Both the position numbers and the translations under genes were made by a program. Below are positions 15,909 to 25,018 of a stretch of 64,000 nucleotides of DNA, one piece after another (positions within the stretch are counted from its first letter, which is position 1; each line of letters opens with the position of its first letter). A model generated the notes under the pieces. That model saw nothing but the letters and a program-made list of their open reading frames with translations, had not been told where the DNA came from and ran no database searches. This DNA is from JACVRW01 sp963819635 (GTDB lineage: Bacteria > Actinomycetota > Thermoleophilia > Solirubrobacterales > Thermoleophilaceae), in NCBI GenBank assembly GCA_963819635.1, contig CAWFWX010000005.1, positions 248,001 to 312,000 on the forward strand. Reading direction: 5' to 3'.

Positions 15909-16571
15909 ATGGCCGACCGGCGCAGGGTGCGGAAGATCCTCGAACGGCTCCGGAGGGAGTACGGGCGTCCGGTGCTGCGCCCGCACCTCGAGCCCGTCGA
16001 CGAGCTGATCCTCACCGTTCTGTCCCAGAACACGAACGACCGCAACCGCGACGTGGCATACGCGCGCCTGCGCGAGCGCTTCTCCTCGTGGGCCGAAGTC
16101 GAGGCCGCGCCCGTGGAGGAGGTCGAGGATGCGATTCGCCCGGGCGGCCTCGCGCCGACCAAGGCGGTGAGGATCAAGCAGATCCTCGAGGCGCTGGACG
16201 GGAATGACCTCGCCTGGATGGAGGACGCTCCCCTCGAGGAGGCGCGGGACTACCTCTGCGACCTGCCCGGCGTCGGCCGCAAGACGGCGGCCTGCGTGCT
16301 GCTGTTCTCCTACGGCCGGCCGGAGGTGCCGGTGGACACGCACGTGTACCGGGTGGGCACCCGGCTCGGCCTGTGGCCGCCGGGCACGAGCCTCGAGCGG
16401 GCACACGACGAGATGCTGCGCCTCGTCGACACCGGGGAGGAGGCGTACGAGCTGCACGTGCTGCTGATCCGGCACGGGCGCCGCACCTGCACCGCCCGCA
16501 ACCCCGACTGCCCGGACTGCCCGCTCAGGAGGATGTGCCCGTACGGACGGCAGAGGCTCGCCGAGCGGTGA
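15909..16571 (+). CDS. nth: Endonuclease III-type DNA glycosylase
   Basis: 220 residues of the HhH-GPD family, which removes oxidised pyrimidines and can nick the abasic site. The helix-hairpin-helix LPGVGRKTAACVLL with the catalytic Lys is at residues ~120-133. VPVDTHVYRVGTRLGL carries the catalytic Asp. The C-terminal 4Fe-4S motif CTARNPDCPDCPLRRMC has the classic C-x6-C-x2-C-x5-C spacing. Downstream EamA gene overlaps the stop by 4 nt (GTGA). It is divergent from the hydrolase. Confidence 0.93.
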   Translation: MADRRRVRKILERLRREYGRPVLRPHLEPVDELILTVLSQNTNDRNRDVAYARLRERFSSWAEVEAAPVEEVEDAIRPGGLAPTKAVRIKQILEALDGNDLAWMEDAPLEEARDYLCDLPGVGRKTAACVLLFSYGRPEVPVDTHVYRVGTRLGLWPPGTSLERAHDEMLRLVDTGEEAYELHVLLIRHGRRTCTARNPDCPDCPLRRMCPYGRQRLAER

Positions 16572-17458
16572 GCGAGGCAAACCTCCGCCGGCTCTCGGAG
16601 CTGGCACTCATAGGAATCGCCTCGATCTGGGGCCTGACCTTCGTGATGGTCAAGGACGCCATCGAGGAGCTGCCGACGATGGCGTTCCTGGCCTACCGGT
16701 TCATTCCGGCCGCCCTGATCGTGGCGGTGGTCTTCCGCAAGCAGCTCCGCACGATGCCCGCCAACGGCTGGCGCGCCGGGCTCGTCATGGGCGTCTTCCT
16801 GACCGGCGGCTACATCTTCCAGACGCTCGGCCTCGAGGAGACGACGGCCTCGAACACGGGCTTCATCACCGGGCTGTTCGTCGTGCTCACGCCGGTGCTG
16901 GGAGCCGTCTTCCTCGGCCAGCGCATACCGGTCGTCGCGTGGGCGGCGGCCGGGGTCGCCGTCATCGGGCTCTGGCTTCTCTCCGGCGCCGGCACCGACT
17001 TCAACTTCCGCGGCGACGGGCTCGTGCTCGTCTGCGCGTTCGCGCTCGCCGCTCACATCCTGGCCACGGCGTCCGCCGTGAAGTGGTACGACGTCGGGGC
17101 GCTGCTGGCCGTCCAGCTCGGGGTGGTCGGGTTCGTCTCGCTGGCCATCGGCGCGGCGTCCGGCGACCTGGAGGCGCCCGAGGGAGCCACGGTGTGGTCC
17201 GCGCTGATCGTGACCTCGCTGATCGCGAGCGCGCTCGGGTTCTTCGTCCAGACGTTCGCTCAGCAGCACGCGCCGCCGGCGCGCACCGCGCTGATCCTCG
17301 CCGCCGAGCCGGCGTTCGCCGGCCTCTTCGGCTGGCTGCTGAACGACGATCGTCTCAGCGCGGCGGGCTGGCTCGGAGCGGCGCTGATCATGACGGCGAT
17401 CGTGGCGGTGGAGATCATCCCCCGCTTCCGCCCGCCGCGGCCGCTCCCCGAGGGCTAG
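16568..17458 (+). CDS. EamA-family (DMT) transporter
   Basis: 296 residues with ten predicted membrane helices in two EamA repeats. The first repeat contains SIWGLTFVMVKDAIEELP and YRFIPAALI; the second contains FVQTFAQQHAPPARTALILAAEPAFAGLFGWLL, the typical C-terminal pattern of drug/metabolite exporters. The GTG start overlaps the nth stop. The substrate is not known. Its stop TAG overlaps the TAG of the convergent FKBP gene in a shared CTAG. Confidence 0.9.
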   Translation: MSEANLRRLSELALIGIASIWGLTFVMVKDAIEELPTMAFLAYRFIPAALIVAVVFRKQLRTMPANGWRAGLVMGVFLTGGYIFQTLGLEETTASNTGFITGLFVVLTPVLGAVFLGQRIPVVAWAAAGVAVIGLWLLSGAGTDFNFRGDGLVLVCAFALAAHILATASAVKWYDVGALLAVQLGVVGFVSLAIGAASGDLEAPEGATVWSALIVTSLIASALGFFVQTFAQQHAPPARTALILAAEPAFAGLFGWLLNDDRLSAAGWLGAALIMTAIVAVEIIPRFRPPRPLPEG

Positions 17459-18015
17459 TTGATCGAGACGGCGTCGATGACGAAGACGAGCGTCTCGTTC
17501 GGCGGAATGTCGGGCGGATAGCCCTGCGCGCCATAGCCGAGCTCGGGCGGGATCGTCAGCTTGCGCCGTCCGCCCTTCTTGATCCCGATCAGCCCCTGCT
17601 CCCAGCCGGCGATGACGCCACCGGTGCCGAGCTGGACCGGGAACGGCGCGCCGCTGTCCCATGAGGCGTCGAACTCCTGGCCGTTCGAGAAGTTCATGCC
17701 CACGTAGTGCACGACGACCGTGTCGCCCTTCTTGGCGCCCGGCCCCGTGCCCTTGACGATGTCCTCCTTGACGAGCTTCCGCGGCGGTGAGCCGGTCGGC
17801 TTGGGGATGACCGGCTTGGTGCTCGTGTCCTTCAGGGCCGCCTCGGCGTCCGCGGGCGAGGTCTCGGTGCTCGTCTCCTGCTGAGTAGCGCCGGAGCCGG
17901 ACCCGCCGCCGTTGCTCGAATCGTCGTCGTCTCCGCAGGCCGCGACGCTTGCGAGCGCAACGACGGCAATGAGGGTGAGCACGAGTCGGAGCAGGGAGGC
18001 CATAGGCCGCGGCAT
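17455..18015 (-). CDS. FKBP-type peptidyl-prolyl isomerase lipoprotein
   Basis: 186 residues. A signal peptide with lipobox ASVAAC is followed by an Asp/Ser/Gly linker and a region of ~50 residues. The FKBP domain follows: GDTVVVHYVGMNFSNGQEFDASW, PFPVQLGTGGVIAGWEQGLIG, KLTIPPELGYG and LVFVIDAVSIN, with the aromatic and Asp residues of the active pocket. It acts outside the membrane on secreted proteins. The start at 18015 gives an Arg in the n-region; ATG 18003 is an alternative. It is divergent from dnaK across a 107-bp gap. Confidence 0.93.
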   Translation of the reverse strand: MPRPMASLLRLVLTLIAVVALASVAACGDDDDSSNGGGSGSGATQQETSTETSPADAEAALKDTSTKPVIPKPTGSPPRKLVKEDIVKGTGPGAKKGDTVVVHYVGMNFSNGQEFDASWDSGAPFPVQLGTGGVIAGWEQGLIGIKKGGRRKLTIPPELGYGAQGYPPDIPPNETLVFVIDAVSIN

Positions 18016-18077
18016 CCTAGCGGTGCCACGACTTTCCATGACTGTCATGGGTTTCTCGTGGCACGCGGCAAATCTGC

Positions 18078-18111
18078 CATACTCACGCTTAGATTTTCAG
18101 ACTCGACTAAG
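18078..18111 (+). promoter_or_regulatory. dnaK promoter/operator block shared with clpB
   Basis: CATACT (18078-18083) fits a -10 element, followed by CTTAGATTTT (18088-18097). The same CTGC-yATA...-CTTAGATTTT arrangement stands at the same spacing before clpB. CTTAG (18088) and CTAAG (18107) form an inverted repeat just before the ribosome site AAGGAG. It does not match the Streptomyces HAIR consensus (CTTGAGT-N7-ACTCAAG) closely. Control by the HspR encoded at the end of this operon is plausible inference. Confidence 0.55.
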
Positions 18112-18122
18112 GAGAAGTACTG

Positions 18123-20042
18123 ATGGGCAAGACGATCGGCATCGATCTTGGCACGACCAACTCGTGCATGGCCGTCCTGGAAGGCGGCGAGCCCACTGTG
18201 ATCGAGAACGCCGAGGGTGCCCGCACTACTCCCTCGGTGGTCGCCTTCACGGATGGTGGCGAGCGGCTCGTGGGCGCTCCCGCCAAGCGGCAGGCAGTAA
18301 CGAACCCCGAGAACACGGTCTTCTCGATCAAGCGCTTCATGGGGCGCAAGGAGGCCGAGGTCAAGGAGGAGGAGAAGATCGTCCCGTTCGAGGTCATTTC
18401 GGGCCCGAACGGCGACGCGCGCGTGAAGGCCGGCGGCAAGGAGTACGCCCCGCCGGAGATCAGCGCGATGATCCTCCAGAAGCTGAAGGCTGACGCCGAG
18501 GCGTACCTGGGCGACACCGTCGACAGCGCCGTGATCACCGTCCCGGCCTACTTCAACGACGACCAGCGCCAGGCCACGAAGGACGCCGGCAAGGTCGCCG
18601 GCCTCGACGTCAAGCGCATCATCAACGAGCCGACGGCGGCCTCGCTCGCCTACGGGCTCGACAAGGAGGACGACCAGAAGATCCTCGTCTTCGACCTCGG
18701 CGGCGGCACGTTCGACGTGTCCGTGCTCGAGATCGGCGACGGCGTCTTCGAGGTCAAGTCGACCGCGGGTGACAACCACCTGGGTGGCGACAACTTCGAC
18801 AAGGCGGTCGTCGACTGGCTCGTCGCGGAGTTCAAGAAGTCAGAGGGCGTGGACCTGTCGGCCGACAAGATGGCCCTCCAGCGCCTCTACCAGGAGGCCG
18901 AGAAGGCCAAGACCGAGCTGAGCTCGGCGCAGGAGACCCAGATCAACCTGCCGTTCATCACGGCGGTCGACTCGGTCCCGAAGCACCTCAACCAGCGCCT
19001 CACGCGCTCGAAGCTGAACGAGCTCACCGCCGACCTGCTCGACCGAGTGGTCGGCCCGACCAAGCAGGCGCTCGCGGACGCCGGCGCCGAGGGCGGCTCC
19101 GGCATCGACCACGTCGTCCTCGTGGGCGGCATGACGCGCATGCCGGCCGTGCAGGAGAAGGTCAAGGAGCTCACCGGAAAGGACCCGCACCGCGGCGTCA
19201 ACCCGGATGAGGTCGTGGCCGTCGGCGCCGCCATTCAGGCGGGCGTGCTGGCCGGCGACGTCAAGGACGTGCTCCTGCTCGACGTGACCCCGCTGACCCT
19301 CGGCATCGAGACCAAGGGCGGCGTGATGACGAAGCTCATCGAGCGCAACACCACGATCCCGACGCGCAAGTCGGAGATCTTCTCGACGGCCGAGGACAAC
19401 CAGCCGAGCGTCGAGGTCCACGTGCTCCAGGGCGAGCGCGAGATGGCCGCCTACAACAAGTCGCTCGGCAAGTTCCAGCTCACCGGCATCCCGCCGGCGC
19501 CGCGAGGCATCCCGCAGATCGAGGTGACGTTCGACATCGACGCGAACGGCATCCTCGCCGTGGGGGCCAAGGATCTCGGCACCGGCAAGGAGCAGAAGAT
19601 CGAGATCAAGGCCGGCTCGGGGCTCGCGGACGAGGAGGTCGAGCGGATGGTGAAGGACGCCGAGGCGCACGCCGAGGACGACCGTCGCCAGCGCGAGATC
19701 GTCGAGACGCGCAACCAGGCGGAGAACGCCGCCTACCAGGCGGAGCGCCAGGTGAACGAGATGGGCGACTCGCTCGACTCGTCCTCCAAGGAGGAGATCG
19801 AGGCGGCCATCAAGGACGTGCGCGACAACCTGGAGTCCGACGACGTCGAGCTGCTCAAGCAGAAGACCGACGCGCTCCAGGGCGCCTTCCACAAGGTGTC
19901 CGAGCAGATGTACGCGGCCGCCCAGCAGCAGGCGCAGGCGGGCAACGGCGCGTCCGCGGACGGCGAGGGCGCCCCGAGCGACTCCGCCGACGAGGAAGAG
20001 GTCGTCGACGCCGAGGTCGTCGACGGCGAGGAGCGTTCGTAA
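18123..20042 (+). CDS. dnaK: Chaperone DnaK (Hsp70)
   Basis: 639 residues, normal for bacterial Hsp70. The ATPase domain starts GKTIGIDLGTTNSCMAVLEGG; IINEPTAASLAYGLD, ILVFDLGGGTFDVSVLE and HVVLVGGMTRMPAVQEK follow. The substrate domain starts after the linker VLLLDVTPLTLGIETKGG. The tail is Gln/Ala/Gly-rich and ends acidic. A ribosome site AAGGAG lies 6 bases upstream of the ATG. First gene of dnaK-grpE-dnaJ-hspR, the arrangement regulated by HspR in actinobacteria. Confidence 0.99.
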   Translation: MGKTIGIDLGTTNSCMAVLEGGEPTVIENAEGARTTPSVVAFTDGGERLVGAPAKRQAVTNPENTVFSIKRFMGRKEAEVKEEEKIVPFEVISGPNGDARVKAGGKEYAPPEISAMILQKLKADAEAYLGDTVDSAVITVPAYFNDDQRQATKDAGKVAGLDVKRIINEPTAASLAYGLDKEDDQKILVFDLGGGTFDVSVLEIGDGVFEVKSTAGDNHLGGDNFDKAVVDWLVAEFKKSEGVDLSADKMALQRLYQEAEKAKTELSSAQETQINLPFITAVDSVPKHLNQRLTRSKLNELTADLLDRVVGPTKQALADAGAEGGSGIDHVVLVGGMTRMPAVQEKVKELTGKDPHRGVNPDEVVAVGAAIQAGVLAGDVKDVLLLDVTPLTLGIETKGGVMTKLIERNTTIPTRKSEIFSTAEDNQPSVEVHVLQGEREMAAYNKSLGKFQLTGIPPAPRGIPQIEVTFDIDANGILAVGAKDLGTGKEQKIEIKAGSGLADEEVERMVKDAEAHAEDDRRQREIVETRNQAENAAYQAERQVNEMGDSLDSSSKEEIEAAIKDVRDNLESDDVELLKQKTDALQGAFHKVSEQMYAAAQQQAQAGNGASADGEGAPSDSADEEEVVDAEVVDGEERS

Positions 20043-20045
20043 CCG

Positions 20046-20576
20046 ATGGCGTTCGAGACCGAGAAGGACCTCGCTCCGGAGGAGGAGCCCGTCACGTCAC
20101 GCGACGAGGGGGGTGAGCCCTCCGGAGAGGAGGATCCCGCCAACGAGGAGGAGCGCATCGTCGACGAGCCCGAGGATTACCTCGCGCTCGCACAGCGCAT
20201 CCAGGCCGACTTCGAGAACTACCGGAAGCGCGCCGCCCGCGAGGCGGCCGCGGCGGGCGAGCGCGCGAGGAGCGGGCTCGTCCGTGAGCTGCTGCCGGTC
20301 GTCGACAACCTGGAACGGGCACTGGCGTCCGCCGAGGACGGCGAGCAGCACCTCGCCGAGGGTGTGCGTCTGGTGCACTCGGAGCTGATTGCGGTGCTGG
20401 AACGGAACGGGATTCAGCAGTTCGATCCCGCCGGCGACAGGTTCGACCCGTCCGAGCACGAGGCGCTGTCGGTGCGTGAGGACGGCGAGCCCGGCCTCGT
20501 GCTCGACGTCGTCGAAAAGGGCTACCGCTCCAACGGCAACGTGCTGCGTCCGGCACGGGTGGTGGTGTCGGGCTAG
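20046..20576 (+). CDS. grpE: Nucleotide exchange factor GrpE
   Basis: 176 residues. An acidic N-terminal stretch is followed by the long dimerisation helix (DYLALAQRIQADFENYRKRAAREAA). The C-terminal beta domain has NGIQQFDPAGDRFDPSEHEAL and VLDVVEKGYRSNGNVLRPARVVVS, the family signature. It releases ADP from DnaK. It starts 4 bases after the dnaK stop and its own stop directly precedes the dnaJ ATG, so expression is coupled. Confidence 0.97.
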   Translation: MAFETEKDLAPEEEPVTSRDEGGEPSGEEDPANEEERIVDEPEDYLALAQRIQADFENYRKRAAREAAAAGERARSGLVRELLPVVDNLERALASAEDGEQHLAEGVRLVHSELIAVLERNGIQQFDPAGDRFDPSEHEALSVREDGEPGLVLDVVEKGYRSNGNVLRPARVVVSG

Positions 20577-21686
20577 ATGGCTGCCGTGAAGGACCCGTAC
20601 AAGACGCTCGGCGTCGACAGGAAGGCCTCGGACGACGAGATCAAGAAGGCCTACCGCAAGCTCGCGCGCCAGTACCACCCGGACACGAACCACGGTGACA
20701 AGCAGGCCGAGGAGCGCTTCAAGGAGGTGCAGGCCGCCAACGCGATCCTGTCCGACCCGGACAAGCGCAAGGAGTACGACTCGGGCGGCGGCATCTTCGG
20801 CGGCGGCTTCGCCGGCGGCGCTGGTGGCGGCGGCGGCTTTGGCACCGGTGGCGGCTTCGGCGGCTTCGGCGACATCCTGTCCGACCTGTTCGGGAACGCC
20901 GGCGGCCGCGGTGGTGGCCGCCCGCCCCGGCCGGAACAGGGCCGCGACCTCGAGACCGAGGTCCACATCTCGTTCGAGCAGGCGATGGAGGGCGCGCAGA
21001 TCCCCGTCTCCGTGCCGCTGTCGGCGCCCTGCCCGACCTGTCGCGGCACGGGCGCCAAGCCGGGCACTCAGCCCACGATCTGCACACGGTGCAACGGTCG
21101 CGGCGTCGAGGCCGAGTCGCAGGGCCTGTTCTCCATCTCACAGCCGTGCCGGCAGTGCGGCGGCACCGGGACCGAGATCAAGGATCCGTGCCCGACCTGC
21201 CAGGGCAGCGGCCGCACGCGCCAGGTCAAGCGCTACCGCGTGAACATCCCCGCGGGCGTCAAGGACGGCAGCCGGGTGCGGCTCGCCGGCAAGGGCGAAG
21301 CCGGCCCACGCGGCGGACCGCCGGGCGACCTGTACGCGGTCACGCGCGTCGCCGAGTCTCCGATCTTCAAGCGCAAGGGCGACAACCTCGAGGTGGAGGT
21401 CCCGATCACGATCCCGGAGGCGATCCGCGGGGCGACGATCGAGGTGCCGACCCTGACCGCCACGAAGCGCATCCGCGTTCCCCCGGGCACGCAGCACGGG
21501 ACCGTCCAGCGCCTCCGCGGCGAGGGTCCGCCGAAGCTAAACGGCCGCGGCCGCGGCGACATGCGCTACCGGCTCATGATCGACGTCCCGAGCTCGCTCT
21601 CCAAGGAGCAGGCGGAGGTCGTGGATGAGCTCGCCACGGTCATCAACGGCAACCCGCGCGAGAGCCTGCTCTCGGAGCGGAGGTAG
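20577..21686 (+). CDS. dnaJ: Chaperone DnaJ
   Basis: 369 residues, type I Hsp40. The J domain (KDPYKTLGVDRKASDDEIKKAYRK) includes the HPD motif in QYHPDTN. A Gly/Phe-rich region spans residues ~65-110. The zinc-binding domain has four CxxCxGxG-type repeats: CPTCRGTG, CTRCNGRG, CRQCGGTG and CPTCQGSG. The two C-terminal substrate domains complete the protein. ATG begins on the base after the grpE stop. Confidence 0.98.
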   Translation: MAAVKDPYKTLGVDRKASDDEIKKAYRKLARQYHPDTNHGDKQAEERFKEVQAANAILSDPDKRKEYDSGGGIFGGGFAGGAGGGGGFGTGGGFGGFGDILSDLFGNAGGRGGGRPPRPEQGRDLETEVHISFEQAMEGAQIPVSVPLSAPCPTCRGTGAKPGTQPTICTRCNGRGVEAESQGLFSISQPCRQCGGTGTEIKDPCPTCQGSGRTRQVKRYRVNIPAGVKDGSRVRLAGKGEAGPRGGPPGDLYAVTRVAESPIFKRKGDNLEVEVPITIPEAIRGATIEVPTLTATKRIRVPPGTQHGTVQRLRGEGPPKLNGRGRGDMRYRLMIDVPSSLSKEQAEVVDELATVINGNPRESLLSERR

Positions 21687-21694
21687 GCGGGCAC

Positions 21695-22132
21695 GTGGCC
21701 GACAACCCTCACCCTGACCGTGGCGTCTACATGATCTCGGTGGCCGCGGAGCTCGCGGGGATGCACCCGCAGACACTTCGCATCTACGAGACCCGCGGCC
21801 TGATCACTCCGAAGCGCTCGCCGAAGAACACCCGCCTCTACTCGCAGGAGGACGTGGAGCGGCTGCGCCGCATCCAGGAGCTGACCACCGAGCTCGGCAT
21901 GAACCTGGCGGGCGTCGAGCGCGTGTTCGAGCTCGAGGAGCAGATCGAGCGCATGCAGCGCCGGATGCGCAACCTCGAGCGCCACGCGCAGCGTGTGCAG
22001 GACGAGCTCCACAAGGAGCTCGAGCGCGTGCGCCGCTCGCTCAAGTTCGAGCTCGTTCCATACGAGCCACCCTCGCGGGCGCTGATGCCGCGCGAGCGCG
22101 GCGTGCGCATTCCGATCCGCCGCGATTCGTAA
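21695..22132 (+). CDS. hspR: Heat-shock repressor HspR (MerR family)
   Basis: 145 residues. The N-terminal MerR winged helix (VYMISVAAELAGMHPQTLRIYETRGLITPKRS and NTRLYSQEDVERLRRIQEL) is followed by a coiled-coil rich in Glu and Arg. It has no metal or effector domain. As the last gene of the dnaK operon it should repress dnaK and perhaps clpB, as HspR does in Streptomyces and mycobacteria. GTG start 8 bases after dnaJ. The C-terminal tail of ~25 residues is basic. Confidence 0.93.
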   Translation: MADNPHPDRGVYMISVAAELAGMHPQTLRIYETRGLITPKRSPKNTRLYSQEDVERLRRIQELTTELGMNLAGVERVFELEEQIERMQRRMRNLERHAQRVQDELHKELERVRRSLKFELVPYEPPSRALMPRERGVRIPIRRDS

Positions 22133-22166
22133 CGCGAGACGCCCCTGACGGCGTAAGGGCTCTGAC

Positions 22167-22721
22167 ATGGATGACGCGGAGCTCATAGTCGCCTCGCGGG
22201 ACGACCCGGCCGCATTCCGGGAGCTCTACGACCGCTGGGCCGACCGGCTGCTCGCCTACCTCTACAGGCGTGTCTTCGACGCCGAGGTCGCGGCCGACCT
22301 GCTCGCCGAGACGTTCGCGGTCGCGTACGAGCGCCGCGGCCGCTTCCGCGACGTCGGCAAGCCGGGCGGCGCATGGCTCTACGGCATCGCGGCGAAGGAG
22401 CTGTCGCACTGGTTCCGCCACCAGGCCGTCGAGAAGCGCGCGGTCGCCCGGCTGGGCATCGAGGTCCCTCGGCTCGACGACGAGTCGATCGCGCTAATCG
22501 AGGCGCTCGCCGACGCCACCGCGCACCGTGAGGCGCTGGCCGGCGCCATGGCGCAGATGACCGGCGGCGAGCGCGAGGCGGTCGAGCTGCGCGTCGTGGA
22601 CGAGCTCGCCTACGCGGAGATCGCCGCGCGGCTCGACTGCACCGAGAACACGGCCCGGCAGCGCGTGCACCGCGGGCTGGCCCGGCTCAACAACCTGATG
22701 CAGGCGGAGGCAACGCCGTGA
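22167..22721 (+). CDS. RNA polymerase ECF-type sigma factor
   Basis: 184 residues. Sigma region 2 is FRELYDRWADRLLAYLYRRVFDAEVAADLLAETFAVAYE with GGAWLYGIA. Region 4 is AMAQMTGGEREAVELRVVDELAYAEIAARLDCTENTARQRVHRGLARL, a clear helix-turn-helix. The next gene overlaps by 4 nt and encodes a single-pass membrane protein, the expected place for an anti-sigma or target. A typical ECF promoter upstream is not visible. Confidence 0.9.
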   Translation: MDDAELIVASRDDPAAFRELYDRWADRLLAYLYRRVFDAEVAADLLAETFAVAYERRGRFRDVGKPGGAWLYGIAAKELSHWFRHQAVEKRAVARLGIEVPRLDDESIALIEALADATAHREALAGAMAQMTGGEREAVELRVVDELAYAEIAARLDCTENTARQRVHRGLARLNNLMQAEATP

Positions 22722-23711
22722 GCGAGATCCCGTTCGTGAACCAGCTGGGCGACGCCATCGAGGTGGCGATCGCCAGGCCCGCGCCGGCGCGCCGGCGCTT
22801 CCGCTTGACGCGTCGCCGCTACCTCGCGGTGGCGCTCGCAGCGCTCGCGGTGGCCGGCGGCAGCGCGGCGGTGGCGGAGCTGCTTCACGACCCGGTGGAG
22901 ATCGGCTTCGGTGCCGTCGGCTGCTTCGAGGGCACGCAGCCGGAGGGGAACATCGCGGTCATCACCGATCCGACGAAGTCGCCGGTCGAGCTGTGCGCGA
23001 CCGCGGCGCCGAGCGACGGCCTCGAGGCGCGTGACCTGATCGCGTGCGCATGGCAGGGACACGGGATCGTCGTCGTGGCACGCGGCGACCGGGGAAGCTG
23101 TCAGGCGCGCGGGCTCGCCCCGGTGCCGGCCGCGTACGCGCTCGGGCGCCGGCGCGCCGCTCGGCTCCAGGCGCTCGCGGTGGACTTCGAGCGCGAGGCC
23201 GGCTGCCTCGCCGCCGGACGAGTTCGCCCGCCGCCTGACCGGAGAGCTCCGCCGCAACGGCTGGAAGGACTGGCGCGCCGTCGCCGCCGGCGGCGAGGGC
23301 CCGTGCGGGCGAGTCTCGGTCGCGACCGGCTCGTCGATCATCGGGTCGATCGCGTCGGCGGTGGATGCGGAGGCTCGAACCATCACCGTGACGGCTCACC
23401 CGCCTCTCGAGCTGGAGCTCGCGCTCCAGCAACCCGGCTCACCCGGGGTGCGCCTGTTCGACACATCAGGCGAGCGTTGCTTCACGATCGCGGGGCTAGA
23501 GCGTCACGTGCGCCGGGTCCTGGCCCCTCTGGGGCAGCCGATCCGCTTCCACAAGCGCTCGCTGCCGGACTTCTCCGGCATAGCCGGACCTCGCGGCCAC
23601 CGATACGCCGAGGGCTGCGCGGTCTTCGAAGGAGCCTTCGTTGACTACCCGGACGGCCGTAGCGAGATTGTCGTGGAGCTCGCCCAGCGCGACGAGCCGG
23701 TCGAGCCCTAG
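22718..23711 (+). CDS. Anti-sigma-like single-pass membrane protein, frameshifted
   Basis: About 330 residues once one extra G near 23216-23217 is removed; the corrected length is a whole number of codons. The cytoplasmic head (~35 residues) ends in a basic RRRFRLTRRRY before one hydrophobic helix (~37-58). The rest is extracytoplasmic with several cysteines (VGCFEG, ELCATA, IACAW). Downstream of the shift the frame continues DEFARRLTGELRRNGW and VDAEARTITVTAHPPLELE. No zinc anti-sigma motif is seen in the head. Its role as anti-sigma rests on the overlap with the sigma gene. Confidence 0.6.
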
Positions 23712-24988
23712 CCGACGCCGGCGATCCGCAGCTTCAACAGCTCGACCGCGGCGCCGCGCTCGTACGCACGCTCCGCGTGCCAGCGCGCGTGCGCCGAGTG
23801 CCAGAGCAGCACCGCGCGACGGCCCGCGAGCAGCGCGCGGGCGCGCGCGAGCCGCCGCGCCAGCCGAGCCTTGACCCGGCGCGAGCGGTGGCGACGCGCG
23901 ACGTCGTCCTGCGCCTCGTGCACGCGCAGTCGCGCGTCGCGGAACTTCACGCGCGCGCTCGTCGCCTCGCCTGCCGAGAGGGCCGCCGCCGTCTGCTCGA
24001 GCCACTGCTCGCGCTCGTTGACGCGCTGGTCCTCGCGCCACGCCATCACCTGGTCCCAGTTCCGGGCGAGCCGCTGCACCGCGGTGAACGACGCTCGCCC
24101 GACGAGCCCTTCGCTCACGTATTGCGGCCCAAGCTCGGGATTGTCGCGGAGAGTCACGAACACCTCCGGCGCGCCCGCCTCGCCCAGCCCGACGAGCGTC
24201 TGCGTGAGGTAGGCGGCCTGTGCCGCCTCGCCGCCGGCGTAGGCGCGGTCGACCTGGAAGGCCGGGTCCGCCGCGTAGCCGTGCTCGGTCACCCACAGCG
24301 GCCCCTCGAATCCGTGGGCAGCGAGCCACGCCTTGAACTCGCCATACCGCCGCACCACCGCATCCACGGGACCGCGCAGGTGCACGTTCGCGACGTCGAA
24401 CTTGTGGAGCGCGTCCGCCCCGGGCGTAGCGAACACGCGCTCGAGCCAGCCGGGCTCGTGCGGACGCATCAGCCCGCCGAGCACCACCGTGGCGCCCGGT
24501 GCGCTCGCCTCGATCGCGTCATAGGACGCGCTCAACATGCGCGCGTACTGCTCGGGGGTGCCGTCGAAAGCCCACTTGCCGTCCGGCTCATTGAGGATCT
24601 CCCAGTGGTCGATCGTGCCCTTCGCGTGCTCGGCGACCTCGCCGGCGAGCGTGCCGAACTGCTGCTCGTCCGCGTCCGCCGGCGGCGCGAGCAGGATGCC
24701 CAGCACGCGCAGGTCGTGCTTGCGCGAGAGCTCCATCACCTCGTCGAGCCCCGTCCAGTCCGGCTCGGCGTCCGCCGTGGCGAAGATGCCGCTCAGCTCG
24801 ACGTCGACGCGGATGTAGTCCGAACCGAGCGCCTTCGCCTCCCTGAACGCCTGCTCCTTCATCGGCGTGGGCGTGCAGCACGTGTGCACCATCGCGTGCG
24901 CGGAGACAGGCGCGGCTTGTGCCGGGCTGGCCATAGCGAGGGCCGCGAGCGCGACGGCGAGGCGCAAATTAACGTGAACTACTCGCAC
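23708..24988 (-). CDS. Secreted clan GH-A glycoside hydrolase-like protein
   Basis: About 426 residues. A signal peptide (LRLAVALAALAMASPAQA) precedes a TIM-barrel domain. The acid/base motif HWEILNEPDGKW (NEP) and the nucleophile in LWVTEHGYAADP are placed as in clan GH-A cellulases and related enzymes. HTCCTPTPMKEQAF after the signal and YIRVDVELSGIF are typical of the 'cellulase-like' actinobacterial family. The last ~90 residues are strongly basic and helical. Start GTG 24988 is chosen; TTG at ~24967 would also give a good signal. Stop shares a CTAG with the convergent anti-sigma-like gene. Confidence 0.8.
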   Translation of the reverse strand: MRVVHVNLRLAVALAALAMASPAQAAPVSAHAMVHTCCTPTPMKEQAFREAKALGSDYIRVDVELSGIFATADAEPDWTGLDEVMELSRKHDLRVLGILLAPPADADEQQFGTLAGEVAEHAKGTIDHWEILNEPDGKWAFDGTPEQYARMLSASYDAIEASAPGATVVLGGLMRPHEPGWLERVFATPGADALHKFDVANVHLRGPVDAVVRRYGEFKAWLAAHGFEGPLWVTEHGYAADPAFQVDRAYAGGEAAQAAYLTQTLVGLGEAGAPEVFVTLRDNPELGPQYVSEGLVGRASFTAVQRLARNWDQVMAWREDQRVNEREQWLEQTAAALSAGEATSARVKFRDARLRVHEAQDDVARRHRSRRVKARLARRLARARALLAGRRAVLLWHSAHARWHAERAYERGAAVELLKLRIAGVG

Positions 24989-25018
24989 ACCGGCCGCTCC
25001 AGGGTGTACAAGAATCCG

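Noticed and set aside
18088..18111. Calling the dnaK inverted repeat a classic HAIR or CIRCE site
   Set aside because: It does not match CTTGAGT-N7-ACTCAAG or TTAGCACTC-N9-GAGTGCTAA; only a shared block with clpB is supported.
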